Shown one piece after another: positions 35,267 to 46,300 of a stretch of DNA of 64,000 nucleotides. The translations under genes and the position numbers were made by a program. Origin of the DNA: Emmonsiellopsis sp. PD_33 (Eukaryota > Ascomycota > Eurotiomycetes > Onygenales > Ajellomycetaceae); assembly GCA_032988165.1 (NCBI GenBank), contig JANTQF010000139.1, positions 22,748-86,747 on the forward strand, given 5' to 3'. Below the pieces are notes generated by a model, which saw only the letters and a list, made by a program, of their open reading frames with translations, was not told the origin of the DNA and ran no database searches. Positions within the stretch are counted from its first letter, which is position 1. Each line of letters starts with the position of its first letter.

Positions 35267-36524
35267 ATGAAGCTCAACATCTCCTACCCGGCCAATGGCT
35301 CGCAGAAATTGATCGAGATCGACGATGAGCGCAAGCTCCGCCCCTTCATGGAGAAGCGCATGGGAACTGAAGTCAGCATTTCCCCCCCTCCGAAGAGACG
35401 ATAAAGAAATGGGATGGAAGAAACTGGGCTTGTGGAACAAAGTGCTGATTGCTGGATGCGGAGTTGATAGGTTCCTGGCGACGTTCTGGGCGACGAATTC
35501 AAGGGCTACCTCTTCAAGATCACTGGTGGTAACGACAAGCAAGGTACGGATGGGCAAAACACCGCGCGGAGTTGATACAGGGAGGTTATCGCATGTGGGA
35601 ATATATAGCTGACTTGTGGAATGAATGAACAGGTTTCCCCATGAAGCAGGGTGGTATGTTTGAACCCAATACGGATATCTGAACAGCAGGAAGAAACGGA
35701 AACTTATTGGCTTTTTTCACCACAGTCCTCGTCCCTACCCGTGTCAGACTTCTCCTCGCCGACGGCCACAGGTAATTTACAACCAGACCCCGCCGCGGAT
35801 TTCAATAAGCACCGCACATACTAATTCGCATAATAGCTGCTACCGCCCCCGCCGAACGGGAGAGAGAAAGCGCAAGTCTGTTCGTGGAGGTACATGAAAA
35901 AACTCGCCCATCCCCACCATTCCCAGCGTAACACGCGAGGGAAAAGAAAAACCAAAGAAAAAACAGGTTCTAACGCTTAAACCTCTTTTTTTTAAACAGC
36001 CATCACCAACTTCGACCTCTCCGTCCTTGCCCTCACCATCGTCAAGCAAGGCGAGGGTGAGCTCCCCGGCCTCACAGATGTCGTCAACCCCAAGAGACTC
36101 GGCCCCAAGCGTGCCACCAAGATCCGCAAGTTCTTCGGCTTGGACAAGAAGGATGACGTGAGAAAATTCGTCATCCGCCGTACCGTCACCGGCAAGAACG
36201 GAAAGGAATACACCAAGGCCCCCAAGATCCAACGTCTCGTTACCCCCCAGCGCCTCCAGCGCAAGCGTCAACGGATTGCCCTCAAGCGCCGCCGCGCAGA
36301 GGCTTCCAAGGAGCAAGCGTGAGTTTTCCCGCCGTGTAACCCTGTTTTGTGACGTTTAGAGCTTCTGCTATGAGAGGCAGCAGAAACCCGGTCTGGAACG
36401 TACTAAATTTACTTTTTCCCAATTTAGCAACGACTACGCCAAGCTGTTGGCTGCCCGTGTCCACGAGGAGAAGGCCAAGCGCAGCGAGCTCCGAAAGCGG
36501 AGAGCTTCGTCGATGCGGAAGTAA
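35267..36524 (+). CDS. rps6: 40S ribosomal protein S6 (eS6)
   Basis: Seven exons (35267-35371, 35471-35543, 35633-35653, 35726-35771, 35837-35889, 36000-36318, 36428-36524) join in frame to 237 residues, matching the length of fungal eS6. The protein begins MKLNISYPANGSQKLIEIDD, continues through GFPMKQGVLVPTRVRLLL, and has the basic GERKRKSVRG segment. It ends in a C-terminal helix and RKRRASSMRK, the site of the conserved serine phosphorylation target of the TOR/S6-kinase pathway. It is a component of the small ribosomal subunit. Exon 3 is only 21 bases and encodes the GFPMKQG loop. Introns crowd into the first half of the gene, which is common for fungal ribosomal protein genes. Confidence 0.96.
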
Positions 36525-37224
36525 GCGATAATGTTGTCGGAAGGGGCCAGTAGGGGATGGGGAAGTGGGAGGCGGCAGAGGTCTTTTTTCCGTGTGTCAG
36601 AAAGAAAAACTCGATATTCGTCGGAACAATATTCGAGGGAAGAAAACTGGCACTTGATGAGGCGGCGTGTTGAGCGTGTGGGTGTGGGCATTGGGAATAA
36701 AGAAAAACAACCAAATACACAAACAATCGGGAATTTTTTTTTATTTTATTTGCGTCAAAGCAATGTTATAGTATTTTTCTTTTTTCTCTTCTTTTATTTT
36801 TTTTTCCCCACTCTTCTTTCAACTGGTGTCTTGGGCAAAATACATGCTTTCTTACGGATCCGCTATGCTAAAGAATATCTAACACCACTTGACAGCGCAG
36901 CAAGGTCCCGGATTCCTCGCTCCATGCCCCATATATCTCTCTCCCTCACGCGAACACAACTCTTCAACCAGCAGCATCGTTCAGCCCACCCAAACAGCCA
37001 TCCTAAGCCAGCATATTAATCCCGACTACCATAAATGAAGATACATAGCCACGCGATATAGTCCGTCTCGAACTCTCGGTGGTTCCACAACTACTCCTAC
37101 CCTCAGTACCAGTTACGTTCCACATCTCAGTGGGGCCCTTGCCAGATATTTTTCTAACCGATGCCCCTTTGAATACCTAAACCTATTTATTCAAAGTACG
37201 ATAGTTGTCCTCTCCCTCTGGTAT
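36525..37224. other. intergenic region downstream of rps6
   Basis: About 700 bases with T-rich runs at about 36736-36812 that fit the rps6 3' UTR. The open frame at 36531-37019 is a chance read-through of this T-rich stretch. No gene supported. Confidence 0.5.
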
Positions 37225-38194
37225 TCGTGTGAGGTGGTAATGTAATGCTTTCTTATTGCCTACTAGAATGAATGACGCTAAGGAAGAATACATCACTTGA
37301 GGATACACACATAACATTACACAAATCATCTCTCTCCCCCTCTCTCTCCGACTATATTGGAACACCACCCCCCACACCCTCCCCCAACTTGTATCTACCC
37401 TTCAATAACACTTTCAATTTCACGTCGGTCCTCATCAACGACAATGCCGCTCTCAATCAAGAGTTGCTTCAGCCTCTTGTTTTCTTGCCGTAGTGTCTTA
37501 TTTTGTTCCACTGCTGCCTTGCACAAAATTTTCCAGACATCTGTGAGCCGCTCCTGGTATTTGACGGCTTGTTCTGTTTCTTTTTATCTCCTTCATTAGT
37601 CTGCAGTACCAATGTCAAGTCATGAATCGTGAACCACATACCAGGCTCGGGAAACGATATGTATTTGATCATATGCCACACGCCCCTAAAAAAAAGTTTT
37701 CCGAATTAGTATCTGGGTTTGGGAATTATTGAGGTTTCAAGAAAGAAATATAACTATGGGAAACCAATAATCATGACCACGAAGTTAGGTAGTGAGTGGG
37801 AAGACTACTATCAATCAAGGCGAAGGCTGCCCGTAATAGGGGTGGGGGGTGTGCGAGGAACGGGCTGGGTGACATTAAATAATTACCTGATTTTGCCTTT
37901 CTTTGCTAGTTCTTTCAAGTTTCCCAGAGGAAGGGGTGTCTCAGACAGAGGAGGAAGATCCTGCTTCTGGTCCTGGGAATCCATGGTGATGGAACAAAAA
38001 TAGGGGTAAAACTACCGAGGCAAACGAATATTTAAGCCAGGTATTTATTTTGTTGATTATAGTCGCATCGGATCACAACTATTAGAGAGAATCCTGATCT
38101 TATTTATACTTGGTCTGTTCAATAGAGTTCAGAGGGTTAAGTGTCAGAGACTTTTATTTATTTTTTTGCCTTTCCAGCATCTTCCGCTACCTGC
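37225..38194 (-). repeat. tandem duplication unit, copy 1
   Basis: Direct duplicate of 38225-39178. The low-coordinate end begins with tcgtg and ggtggtaa/tgctttcttatt in both units, exactly 1000 bases apart. The high-coordinate end shares gcctttcc..cttccgct.cctgc. Coding exons, introns and about 200 bases of upstream sequence (aacaaaaataggggtaa, agagaatc, ttatttatacttg) are all recognisable in both copies. Divergence is substantial, so the duplication is not recent. Confidence 0.85.
37395..37984 (-). CDS. small coiled-coil protein, tandem paralogue 1 (unknown family)
   Basis: Three short exons (37984-37887, 37685-37642, 37579-37395) give 108 residues. All junctions are GT..AG (gtaatt, gtatgt donors). 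The N-terminus is polar and Pro-rich (MDSQDQKQDLPPLSETP), then a basic stretch (LKELAKKGKIRG). The 44-base middle exon gives VWHMIKYISFPEP. The last exon forms a predicted coiled coil (VEQNKTLRQENKRLKQLL) with an acidic end (DEDRREIESVIEG). No signal peptide or membrane segment is seen. The case for a gene rests on the neighbour at 38441-38993, which has identical exon order, phases and middle-exon length. I do not recognise the family and assign no function. Confidence 0.7.
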
Positions 38195-38224
38195 AAGAAA
38201 GGGCAATCTTAAGCTTTAGAAAAA

Positions 38225-39178
38225 TCGTGCGGTGGTAACTAATGTATGCTTTCTTATTATGCCATAGAGATATAATTATTACATCATCAGTTGATGATAT
38301 CCACAGCATTACATACACCGTTCATGTCTCTCTATCTCTCTCTCACACCCAACACCCGCATCCCCTACACCCTTCAATACCATTTTCGATCGCACGTTCG
38401 TCCTCATCAATGGCAATGCCATTGTCAATCAAGAGTTGCTTCAGCCTCTCCTTTCTTGCCGGAGTGCCTCATTTTCTCGCTGTAGCGTCTCATTTTCTAG
38501 CCGTAGTCTCACAATTTCGTCGAGCACAGGTTCGCAGGCAGCTAGTACCCGGTTGACTGTTTCCTCGACTTTTCCTATTTATCAGCCTTTTTATCTTCTT
38601 CGTTTACTGCATGCACAACACCAATGTCAATCGTGAATCGTGAGCCTGCATACCAGGGTCTACCCATTCTATACGTGGCCTGTTATTCCATGCATCCCTA
38701 TAGAAAGAAATTTCCCAAATTAGTGTCTGTTTGGCGATTATTGACGTTTCAGAAGAAATATAACCCTGGGAGCCCAATAGTCATGAAGATGGAGTTGGGT
38801 ATCTGGCGATGACCATCGCCTGCGATAAATCGTAACAACTTCATCAAAAGAAAAAAAAAATGTATACCCACCTGATTTTCCCCCCCACTTTCTTTGCCTT
38901 TTCCTTCCACTTTCTCTCAGGGTAGAGCGTCTCATACGTTGGAAGCACTTCTTGGTTGTTGATAGGATCATGGTTCTGGTTCTGGGACACCATAGCTGCG
39001 AACAAAAATAGGGGTAATAAAACTACCCAAACAAATATTTTATTCAGGTATTTTGCCAGTTACTGTTGCATCAGATCACGACTACCGGAGAGAATCTTGC
39101 TTTTATTTATACTTGATTTCTTCAACAGAGTTTGGAGGACTTTTTCTTTTGCCTTTCCGGGATTTCCGCTGCCTGCTT
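38225..39178 (-). repeat. tandem duplication unit, copy 2
   Basis: Second copy of the unit at 37225-38194, in direct orientation. It contains the paralogous gene at 38441-38993 and the matching upstream block with aacaaaaataggggtaat. Only about 30 bases separate the two units. Confidence 0.85.
38441..38993 (-). CDS. small coiled-coil protein, tandem paralogue 2 (shortened by a frame change)
   Basis: Three exons (38993-38872, 38697-38654, 38574-38441) give 99 residues. The start MVSQNQNHDP parallels MDSQDQKQD of copy 1, and the first exon ends in the same GKI^R phase (KEKAKKVGGKIR). The 44-base middle exon gives DAWNNRPRIEWVDP, parallel to copy 1's VWHMIKYISFPEP. The third exon has regular Leu/Ile heptads (VRLRLENETLQRENEALRQE), stronger than in copy 1, then stops at RRG. 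At 38444-38460 the DNA is one base shorter than copy 1. Downstream of that point the sequence still resembles copy 1's tail (LKQLLI..GI..DED) but in another frame. So copy 2 is either a genuinely shorter protein or a damaged gene. Function unknown. Confidence 0.62.
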
Positions 39179-40899
39179 CAGAAAAAAGTATCGAGTTCCG
39201 CCAATTCCCCCGTACAATTCTATTTTTCCTTTCATAACCATGATTTTATAGACAAGAACCACTATTACTGGACAATAGAAACCAACCACCAGCAACTCGA
39301 TTCCCCGTTCCTCTCTGGTGGAAACCCCAGACCAGATGATATACAAAATATTCATCCTATGACGGCATATCAATCCATACTACACCTCTACGGTACGAAT
39401 CGCCAACAATCTCCATCTCGGAGGATGGAATGGGCCTACTACTGTCCTTCAACGCGTCCAACCTTTCTTCCCGTTGCTAGCCATCCTACGGGTCCCTATC
39501 TACCCTAGCTATCTATAGCCAGCATACCTACCTTTTTGTCTCTAGCATGTTCATGAATCTATGCACGCGGTTCCGGGAAACCTAAATAATAACGGGCTGC
39601 CAAACCGGCCAGGTATCAAAAAAGTATAGATCGCATAACCAATGTGGCCGTCAGTATCCTATCCACTCCGTTCCCGACGGTCCCTGCCCATAGTATTTAC
39701 CCCTGTCCCCATCCGTCACCGCGCCTCATGACAGCTTCAACCGTCCCACTGACCCTGTGCTCAGCCACTACCATATTACCCATATTCGCAGATTAACATC
39801 TACCCCGTCAAGCGGGTTACGAGCCTCAAAAATTATCCCGGAGGGTATAAAACGAGTTCGATGAGCTATCATTGGCTCGGATTGACTCTCCGCCGTATGG
39901 AGGGACAATAAAAAGCCTGGAGCTTCCCACACCACCCTCAAGGTGGTATGAGGAAAATGACGTGCATGAATTTTCTTTTCTTTTTGCCCCTGGGATTGTG
40001 GCACCGGAAAGACAAGGGACGGTAACATAACTATGTTTTCGATTCTTTGCTTTCCGGGGGGGGGGGAAGAAAGGTGGAGACGGAGACGGGAATGGCGTTG
40101 TTATTCTTTTTCTACTTGATACTAACGGATATATGTGGGAGCTCGGGGGTATGTATATATAACGCATATCCACTATTGACGAAGTGGGATTTTTTTTCTG
40201 ACCGCATGTATGGCAAGCCATGGTATATCGTCTATATAACTAACAGGGGTTCAGCTTTTGACACCTTGTTATGTGCAACGTTTCCTTGATTTGTGCATAG
40301 ATAGATGTGTTGAAGGTATGTTTCCGGCATATATAACGGAATTGGAACTATCTATAGCTTCGATGGTCCCCCTTGTTGTAGTTGGGTTTTGACGCGGGCG
40401 GTTGGTTAGTTATATATACAAATTTCCAGTTGCTGCCGCCATAATAATGTAAGAAAAATATTACAGTGGAAATCCAAGGACAGTAAAAGGGGAATAATGT
40501 ATGTAACAGGGGCCCAGAAGCAAAAATAAGGAAATAGTTTTTTTCGTTCTTTTCCGTATAGAAACGCCCAAAAAATTTGTTTGATCTGTGAGAGACTTTG
40601 CTGGTGTGGTGGGTGTCGCGTTTTCCGGCATGAACTCATCATACAGAATGTCTAACAGAGAGTATCCCAAGTATGAAAGGGAAACGGACAAGGGGAAATA
40701 AAATTATAAAGGAGAAAAAAAAAAGCAAAACACCAACAAAAATGTTCAACATCTTAGGAAAATAATGATAATAATTAAAAAGAAAAGAAACCCAGTAAAA
40801 AAAAAAAAAGATCCTCCTCCATCCATCCACTCCATCCGATCCCAACTTAACTGACCCACCCAACAAAACCCACAAACAATGCCAGTTAACAACAACAAA
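39179..40899. other. intergenic region between tandem genes and PRPP synthetase
   Basis: About 1.7 kb, AT-rich with tatata-type stretches near 40130-40160 and A runs near 40717-40726 and 40798-40811. Open frames at 39053-39508 and 39826-40221 have no coding character, and no third copy of the tandem gene was found. The last 300 bases likely hold the PRPP synthetase 3' UTR. Confidence 0.5.
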
Positions 40900-42398
40900 C
40901 TAAGCCACTGCATGCGAAAACAAAAAGCTAACCGACTCCCCATTATGCGTTCTCCGACACGCCTCCGCGAGCGTCGGGCTAATATCAATAGTCTCCAACC
41001 GATCGCACTGCTCCTTCTTCTCCTGATGTGGCACCGTGTTCGTAACCACAATGCGACCGAGTTGGCTGTTATTAAGCGTCTCGATCGCCTTCCCGCTCAG
41101 AATGCCGTGTGTCACAATAGCCACAACCTCCTTGGCGCCGTGCTCCATGATCGTGCTGGCCGCCTTGGCAAGCGTGCCGCAGGTATCTGCCATGTCGTCG
41201 ACGATAATGGCGATCTTGTCCTTGACGTTGCCGACGAGCACCATGCGGGAGACCTCGTTGGGGCGGGCACGTTCCTTGTGGATGAGTGCGAATTGGAGAT
41301 CGAGACGGTCAGCGATGGCGGTGGCGCGCTTGGCACCGCCTGCGTCTGGGCTGACGATGACACAGTTGGCGACGTCGAGGTTCTGGCGGATCCAGCGGAG
41401 CATGCTGGGCTCAGCGTAGAGGTTGTCGACGGGCACGTTGAAGAAGCCTTGGATCTGGCTGGCGTGTAGGTCCATGGTGATGACGTGGTTGCAGCCGGCG
41501 GTTTGGAGCATGTTGGCCATGAGTTTGGCGGTGATGGGAGCGCGGCTCTTGTCCTTCTTGTCCTGTCGGGCATAGGGGAAGTTGGGGATGACCGCGGTGA
41601 TGCGTCGGGCTGAAGCAGTTTTGCAGGCGTTAATCATGATGAGGAGCTCCATGAGGCCGTCATTGATGTCATTTGGCCGGGTGGATTGGAGGATGAACAC
41701 TACGGATTTGTTAATGCTATGGACTCAGAATATCTTGATTTCGAAATATAAGAACAGATCCAACCATGGAATATGATCACAGACATATTCTAGCTCAGAT
41801 GCGTCGAAATCAACTCCGAAGATGGGAGAGAAGAGAATCATAATTACCATCTTCATCTCTCACACTCTCTCCAATAGTGACGCTAGTTTCCTGGTTCGAA
41901 TACTGTAGGACCATAATCTTGGTCAATTCAATCCCAAGTCTATACACACACCGAATTAGTAAAGATGTTTCAAGGTATAGAAACAAAGTGAGAAATATTG
42001 ATACCAAACAAAATAATAGAAGCAACAGGAAGGTACTCCTCCCATACAAAGCAATATAAAAAAGGACAAGCAACAAACAATTCAAAACATGGGTATTGAG
42101 CTCATCCCCATAGAGAGGAACAATGGTGTATGCAAATCAGACCAGCATGTCCATCATACACAGTAAACGGAGAAAAGAAACACCAATCAACATCATCCAA
42201 TCATCAACAAAATCAAACATCCACCGTACACCACAGCAAAAAGCGCAAGCAGGTATCTCATAGAAACGCCTCAAACTCATCACCCCGGCAAAAACACCCG
42301 CGATAAAACGAAAATTGGAATGCATACCTATCCGCAACAAGCTGCGCCAGCTCCGGATGACTGTTACCAGTCAACAGCTTGATAGAATTCGCCGCCAT
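40900..42398 (-). CDS. prs: ribose-phosphate pyrophosphokinase (PRPP synthetase)
   Basis: Three exons (42398-42328, 41939-41848, 41699-40900) give 320 residues, the usual length. The enzyme makes PRPP from ribose-5-phosphate and ATP for purine, pyrimidine, NAD, His and Trp synthesis. It begins MAANSIKLLTGNSHPELAQL. The pyrophosphokinase signature is VITMDLHASQIQGFF, the flexible catalytic loop region holds PYARQDKKDKSRAP, and SPDAGGAKRATAIADRL and the PRPP-binding IIVDDMADTCGTLAKA are intact. It is a canonical single-domain subunit without the long insertion seen in some fungal Prs1/Prs5 homologues. The first intron is unusually long for this window (388 bases). Expected to be cytosolic and to assemble with other Prs subunits. 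Confidence 0.96.
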
Positions 42399-43398
42399 AT
42401 TCGGTAGAATTAGATGTTGAAAAGCTCAGTGTTGATTGCTCCTCTTGAAGAGGAAGAGGGGGGATTGGTTGCGGGGCTATATGGTTGGGGAAGAAAAGGG
42501 CCGAGGCGGTGGGGGAAAAAGAAAAGAAGCCTGCTTTTTTTCTTCTCCTTTTGGGTGCAATATGTCTTGCAGACCTGGTATCGAGAAGAGGAGGATATAG
42601 AGTATTAAAGGGCAGACAGACGCGGGGGGAGGGTTCACTCCATTGAACGGCGGCAGTTTGATGATCGTTCTGATATCACTTTTTTTTTCTGCCTCGTTTG
42701 GAAAACTTTATTTTCCTTCACCGCTCGGCAATGCACGGACCAGCAGCACGCGCTAAGCCCAAGACGGCAGTTTAGCCGATGACTCAGCAATCGGCTACGG
42801 GGAGCGAGGAAGACCGAATGCGCCGTTAGATATCGGACAGAAAAGCCAGAAAAGGGCACTTGGATAGGGGGAATATGATAGGGCTGTCTACTTTTTCTAG
42901 GTGGGCTAAGGCTAGCTAATTACATGGCAAGGGTGTGGATTGGATCGCGGGTATTATCGACAAACAACGAGCAACAAAGCAGGGCAAGCTGGCCTGCACT
43001 CCGAACTCGCCCATATTCCTCCGCTGTTGGACAAAAAAGCACCACGTCTCAACCCAGGGCGGTACAAAAAAAGTAAAACACAAAACCAGACGCGCGCAGT
43101 AGCCGTCTCTTGACAGAAATACAAAGAAAAGGAAAAAACGAAAAGGATACAGTTTCCCCTATCCCATTCCCTTCCCTTCCATTACATACCGGATATCCCG
43201 ATGCCATTCTGAGTGTACAGTTCGTGGGAAATAAACATGAAAAATAACAAGAGCTGAGCGCGCCGCCAGATGCCTTGGGAAGACAATGCATAGTTCATAA
43301 GAAAGAAATCTGAGAGCTTGGGGGAAACAGAAAACAAATATGGCAAATGCAAACAACAACGAAAAAAACAAAGTTCCCAATCTTTTTTGTTAGTTCCT
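42399..43398. other. intergenic region upstream of PRPP synthetase
   Basis: About 1 kb holding the PRPP synthetase promoter and the 3' region of the HECT ligase gene. Open frames at 43049-43512 are short and unlike any family. No gene supported. Confidence 0.5.
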
Positions 43399-46300
43399 TT
43401 AGGCGAAGCCGAAATATTCACCACCCGCAGTCATCGCTGTGTAGAGACGCTGCCGCAAGGTTTCGTAGCTATCGTATTCAGGCAAGTCAAGCTCTGTTAT
43501 TTACATGGTTAGTTATCAATTCAAAATGCAGCTGGAGGCGGGGAGGAACTTACGGTTGAAGCAGGTGTGCGAACTAGGCAATCTATCCTTATTTCCATAG
43601 TCTCGGTGGATATTGAATTTGCTGAACCCATTCATACCCTCAAGCTCCTTAAAGCCGTTGAGCGGAACTTTACTGGTACCCGTGACGAACTGAAGGAGTT
43701 TTGCCCGTTCTTCTTTGTCGAATGATCGCACCGCACGCCAGAACCACTGGATCTGAGGAGAGGAAGCGGAATAGTTGTGGTATTCGGCGTTGTTCTTCCA
43801 GTCATCCACGTCGATTTCCGGAAGACCGGAGATTAGCAATTCTAGCTCTTGCTCGTTGAATATCGCAATCAGATCGGCTGGGATAATATCATGGAAGCCT
43901 AGGAAAATATTAGTTTGATTGCAATCATAAAAAATTGACAGAGAAAAATTAACATACCGGTCAAAAAGTTGTCTAGCTGGTCTTTAACAGAGCCAGTCAA
44001 ACGATACTCAACCACGAGTTGAACATACTCCTCCTTGTTCTCCTGGGTTACGGGGATGTTGCGGCCATTTTCAATCAAATCGATTATCTGCTTCTCACCA
44101 AAGTCATCAGATTCGACGGAGAAGTTCTCAGTGATGATGTCGGTGATATCATTTTCCAGCATCCAAAGGAGAGACTTGTAGTAATCGAGGTCAAGCGTTT
44201 CCATGTCTTTGATAGAGACAGACTTGCCAAGCATACGCTTGTAGACTGCGCGACTGAAATGGCAGTCAAGAACTCGTCCTTCGTAGAGAGCTTTGCCGAT
44301 AATGCGTCCAATGAATTTGAAGAACAGCAAGTGTTCCTGATTGACACCGCTGAGACGATTTGGATGGAACGTGGTTCGGTCGGATGCCACGGGAATGAAC
44401 AAGGCGTAGTTAGGATTGAACATGCCACGAGCGAGAACCTGGAACCATTCTCGGGTAACTCCTCCAGCATCAACACCTTCCTCGCCATGGAAGCGAATAT
44501 TCAACTTGCCATACTTCATTTCGTTGGCGGACTTGAAGTAGAGAGATTTGAAAGAGTCAAGGAATACCTGGTCCCGGCGAACAGAGAGCTGCAATGGGGG
44601 ATGGGGATGGCGTGTTTCGGTGCCACGCGAGTGTATCCGTCGAGTGAAGTAGTTGCGCTTGTTGTCAAACTCCAATACCTTTGGATTCTTGACGAGAAGG
44701 GAGAACGTGCCGCTCATGAGCTTTGGATTCTGGCGGACAAGCTCGTTGAGGATCCTGCGGTGATCTTCGGTGAAGTTGAAGAAGAGGCCTTCCATTCCAG
44801 ACTCGGGAGGAGGACTGGAAACCGAATACTCCCGACCATGTCTTGAAAGAGGAGCATCTTTCAGCGTAGTATTCTTGCACACAACCATTAGAGACTCAAT
44901 GAGCGGAAGTAGGATAGTAGCAACGTTGAGCATATTTTCTTTCTGTTGAATTGCGTGCAAACACTTGCTTAGTTTTGCCCACAGAGGCCCAAAGGTGGCA
45001 CCTTCGTAGAGTGTCTTCAGGACATCCTCCTTCTGGGGAGATTCCTGTTCGCTATGCTTCTCCCTATCGATCCTATTGGGGTCAAACAGGTAATCAAGAG
45101 CAGTCAAGACTCGGAGGAGCTTGGCTTGATCTGAGCTAGCAGGCGAGAATTTGGAAAGAGCCATGCCTTGAACATCAATACCAGTCTCGGCTTGATCAAT
45201 ATGCGGAAGAAGTTCGTCAAGGTCGACCAAAATCGACTGGCTCAATGTCTGGGTTTGAGCGATCAGTTCCTTCCCGAAAACTTCTCTGGCACCTGGAATG
45301 GAAGAAAGATTGTTGATTGTCGACAGGGTTTCCCGGAAAGTTTTGCCGTTGCATTCTCGGGCGGCAAGGATATGGACAACAAGACGAAGATTGTGTTCGG
45401 GCACCACGGGGGGCTCAGGGATGCGAGTCTTCTTCTGCTTGTCATCTTCTTCCGTAGGTTTGGAAGGCTCTCCCTTATCTTCTGCAGACGGTCCAGCCGC
45501 TTCTTCCTGGCCTGCTGGATGCCCCCCTGCCTGCACCGTGACGCTAGCATCAGGCATAGTCATGTCACTATTAGGGGCGACTTCCTCGGTAGTTACAGTG
45601 GATTCAGCCGGTTGTTCAGCCTGTTGTTGAGCGCCACTCTCCACAGATTCCGCAGGGGGTTCTTCTGTCGATGGTAACGCCTCTTCACCCTCCTTCTGCT
45701 TCTCCTTGGCTTCCTTCTCCTTCGCCTCGTTTTCTTGCTTTTCTTTGTCTTTCCGGAGGAGCAATGTCAATGGCTGGGTAATGCTGCTAAGGAGACTAGA
45801 AAGCTGCTCCATGCAACTCGGGCTGTCCAGAATAGATTTGCGATCGAGCAAGGAGAGGAGAGAGTTGATTGCAAACTTGGCGGCCCTGTTTTCCTTAGCC
45901 TTGCCCTTTCGAAGGGCCTTCATTTTGAGAGCAGAAGTTGTCTCATGCTCGGTAAGGAAGAACCAGGCAATATGGGGATTGTACTGAGTAAGGAACGAAA
46001 GAGCCCCAAGACACTGTTGAATGACTATCAATGGTGTGACATCATTATTGGCACCGGGAGTTGGCAAGGATAATGTTCGCTTCAATTGAGGGGTCTTCTG
46101 CACGGATGATGGAGTCTTAGCACGAAGTGATAGATGGGCGAAGCTTCGTTCCACAGCAGAAACATCGGCACTTCCATCCTGGAGGATCAAAAGTAACAGA
46201 CTGAGCACCTCCGTGCGGTTTTGTCGGTTTCGGCAAACATTATGAAGAATGTCATTGAGATGATGGCGTGCATTCCCCTGCAGGGGCATGAACATCAGCC

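Noticed and set aside
36531..37019. Open frame downstream of rps6
   Set aside because: It runs through poly-T 3' UTR sequence, giving Phe-rich nonsense, and has no partner exons.
41036..41573. Overlapping frames on both strands in the PRPP synthetase gene
   Set aside because: They are shadows of the strongly biased coding exon, whose own frame carries every family motif.
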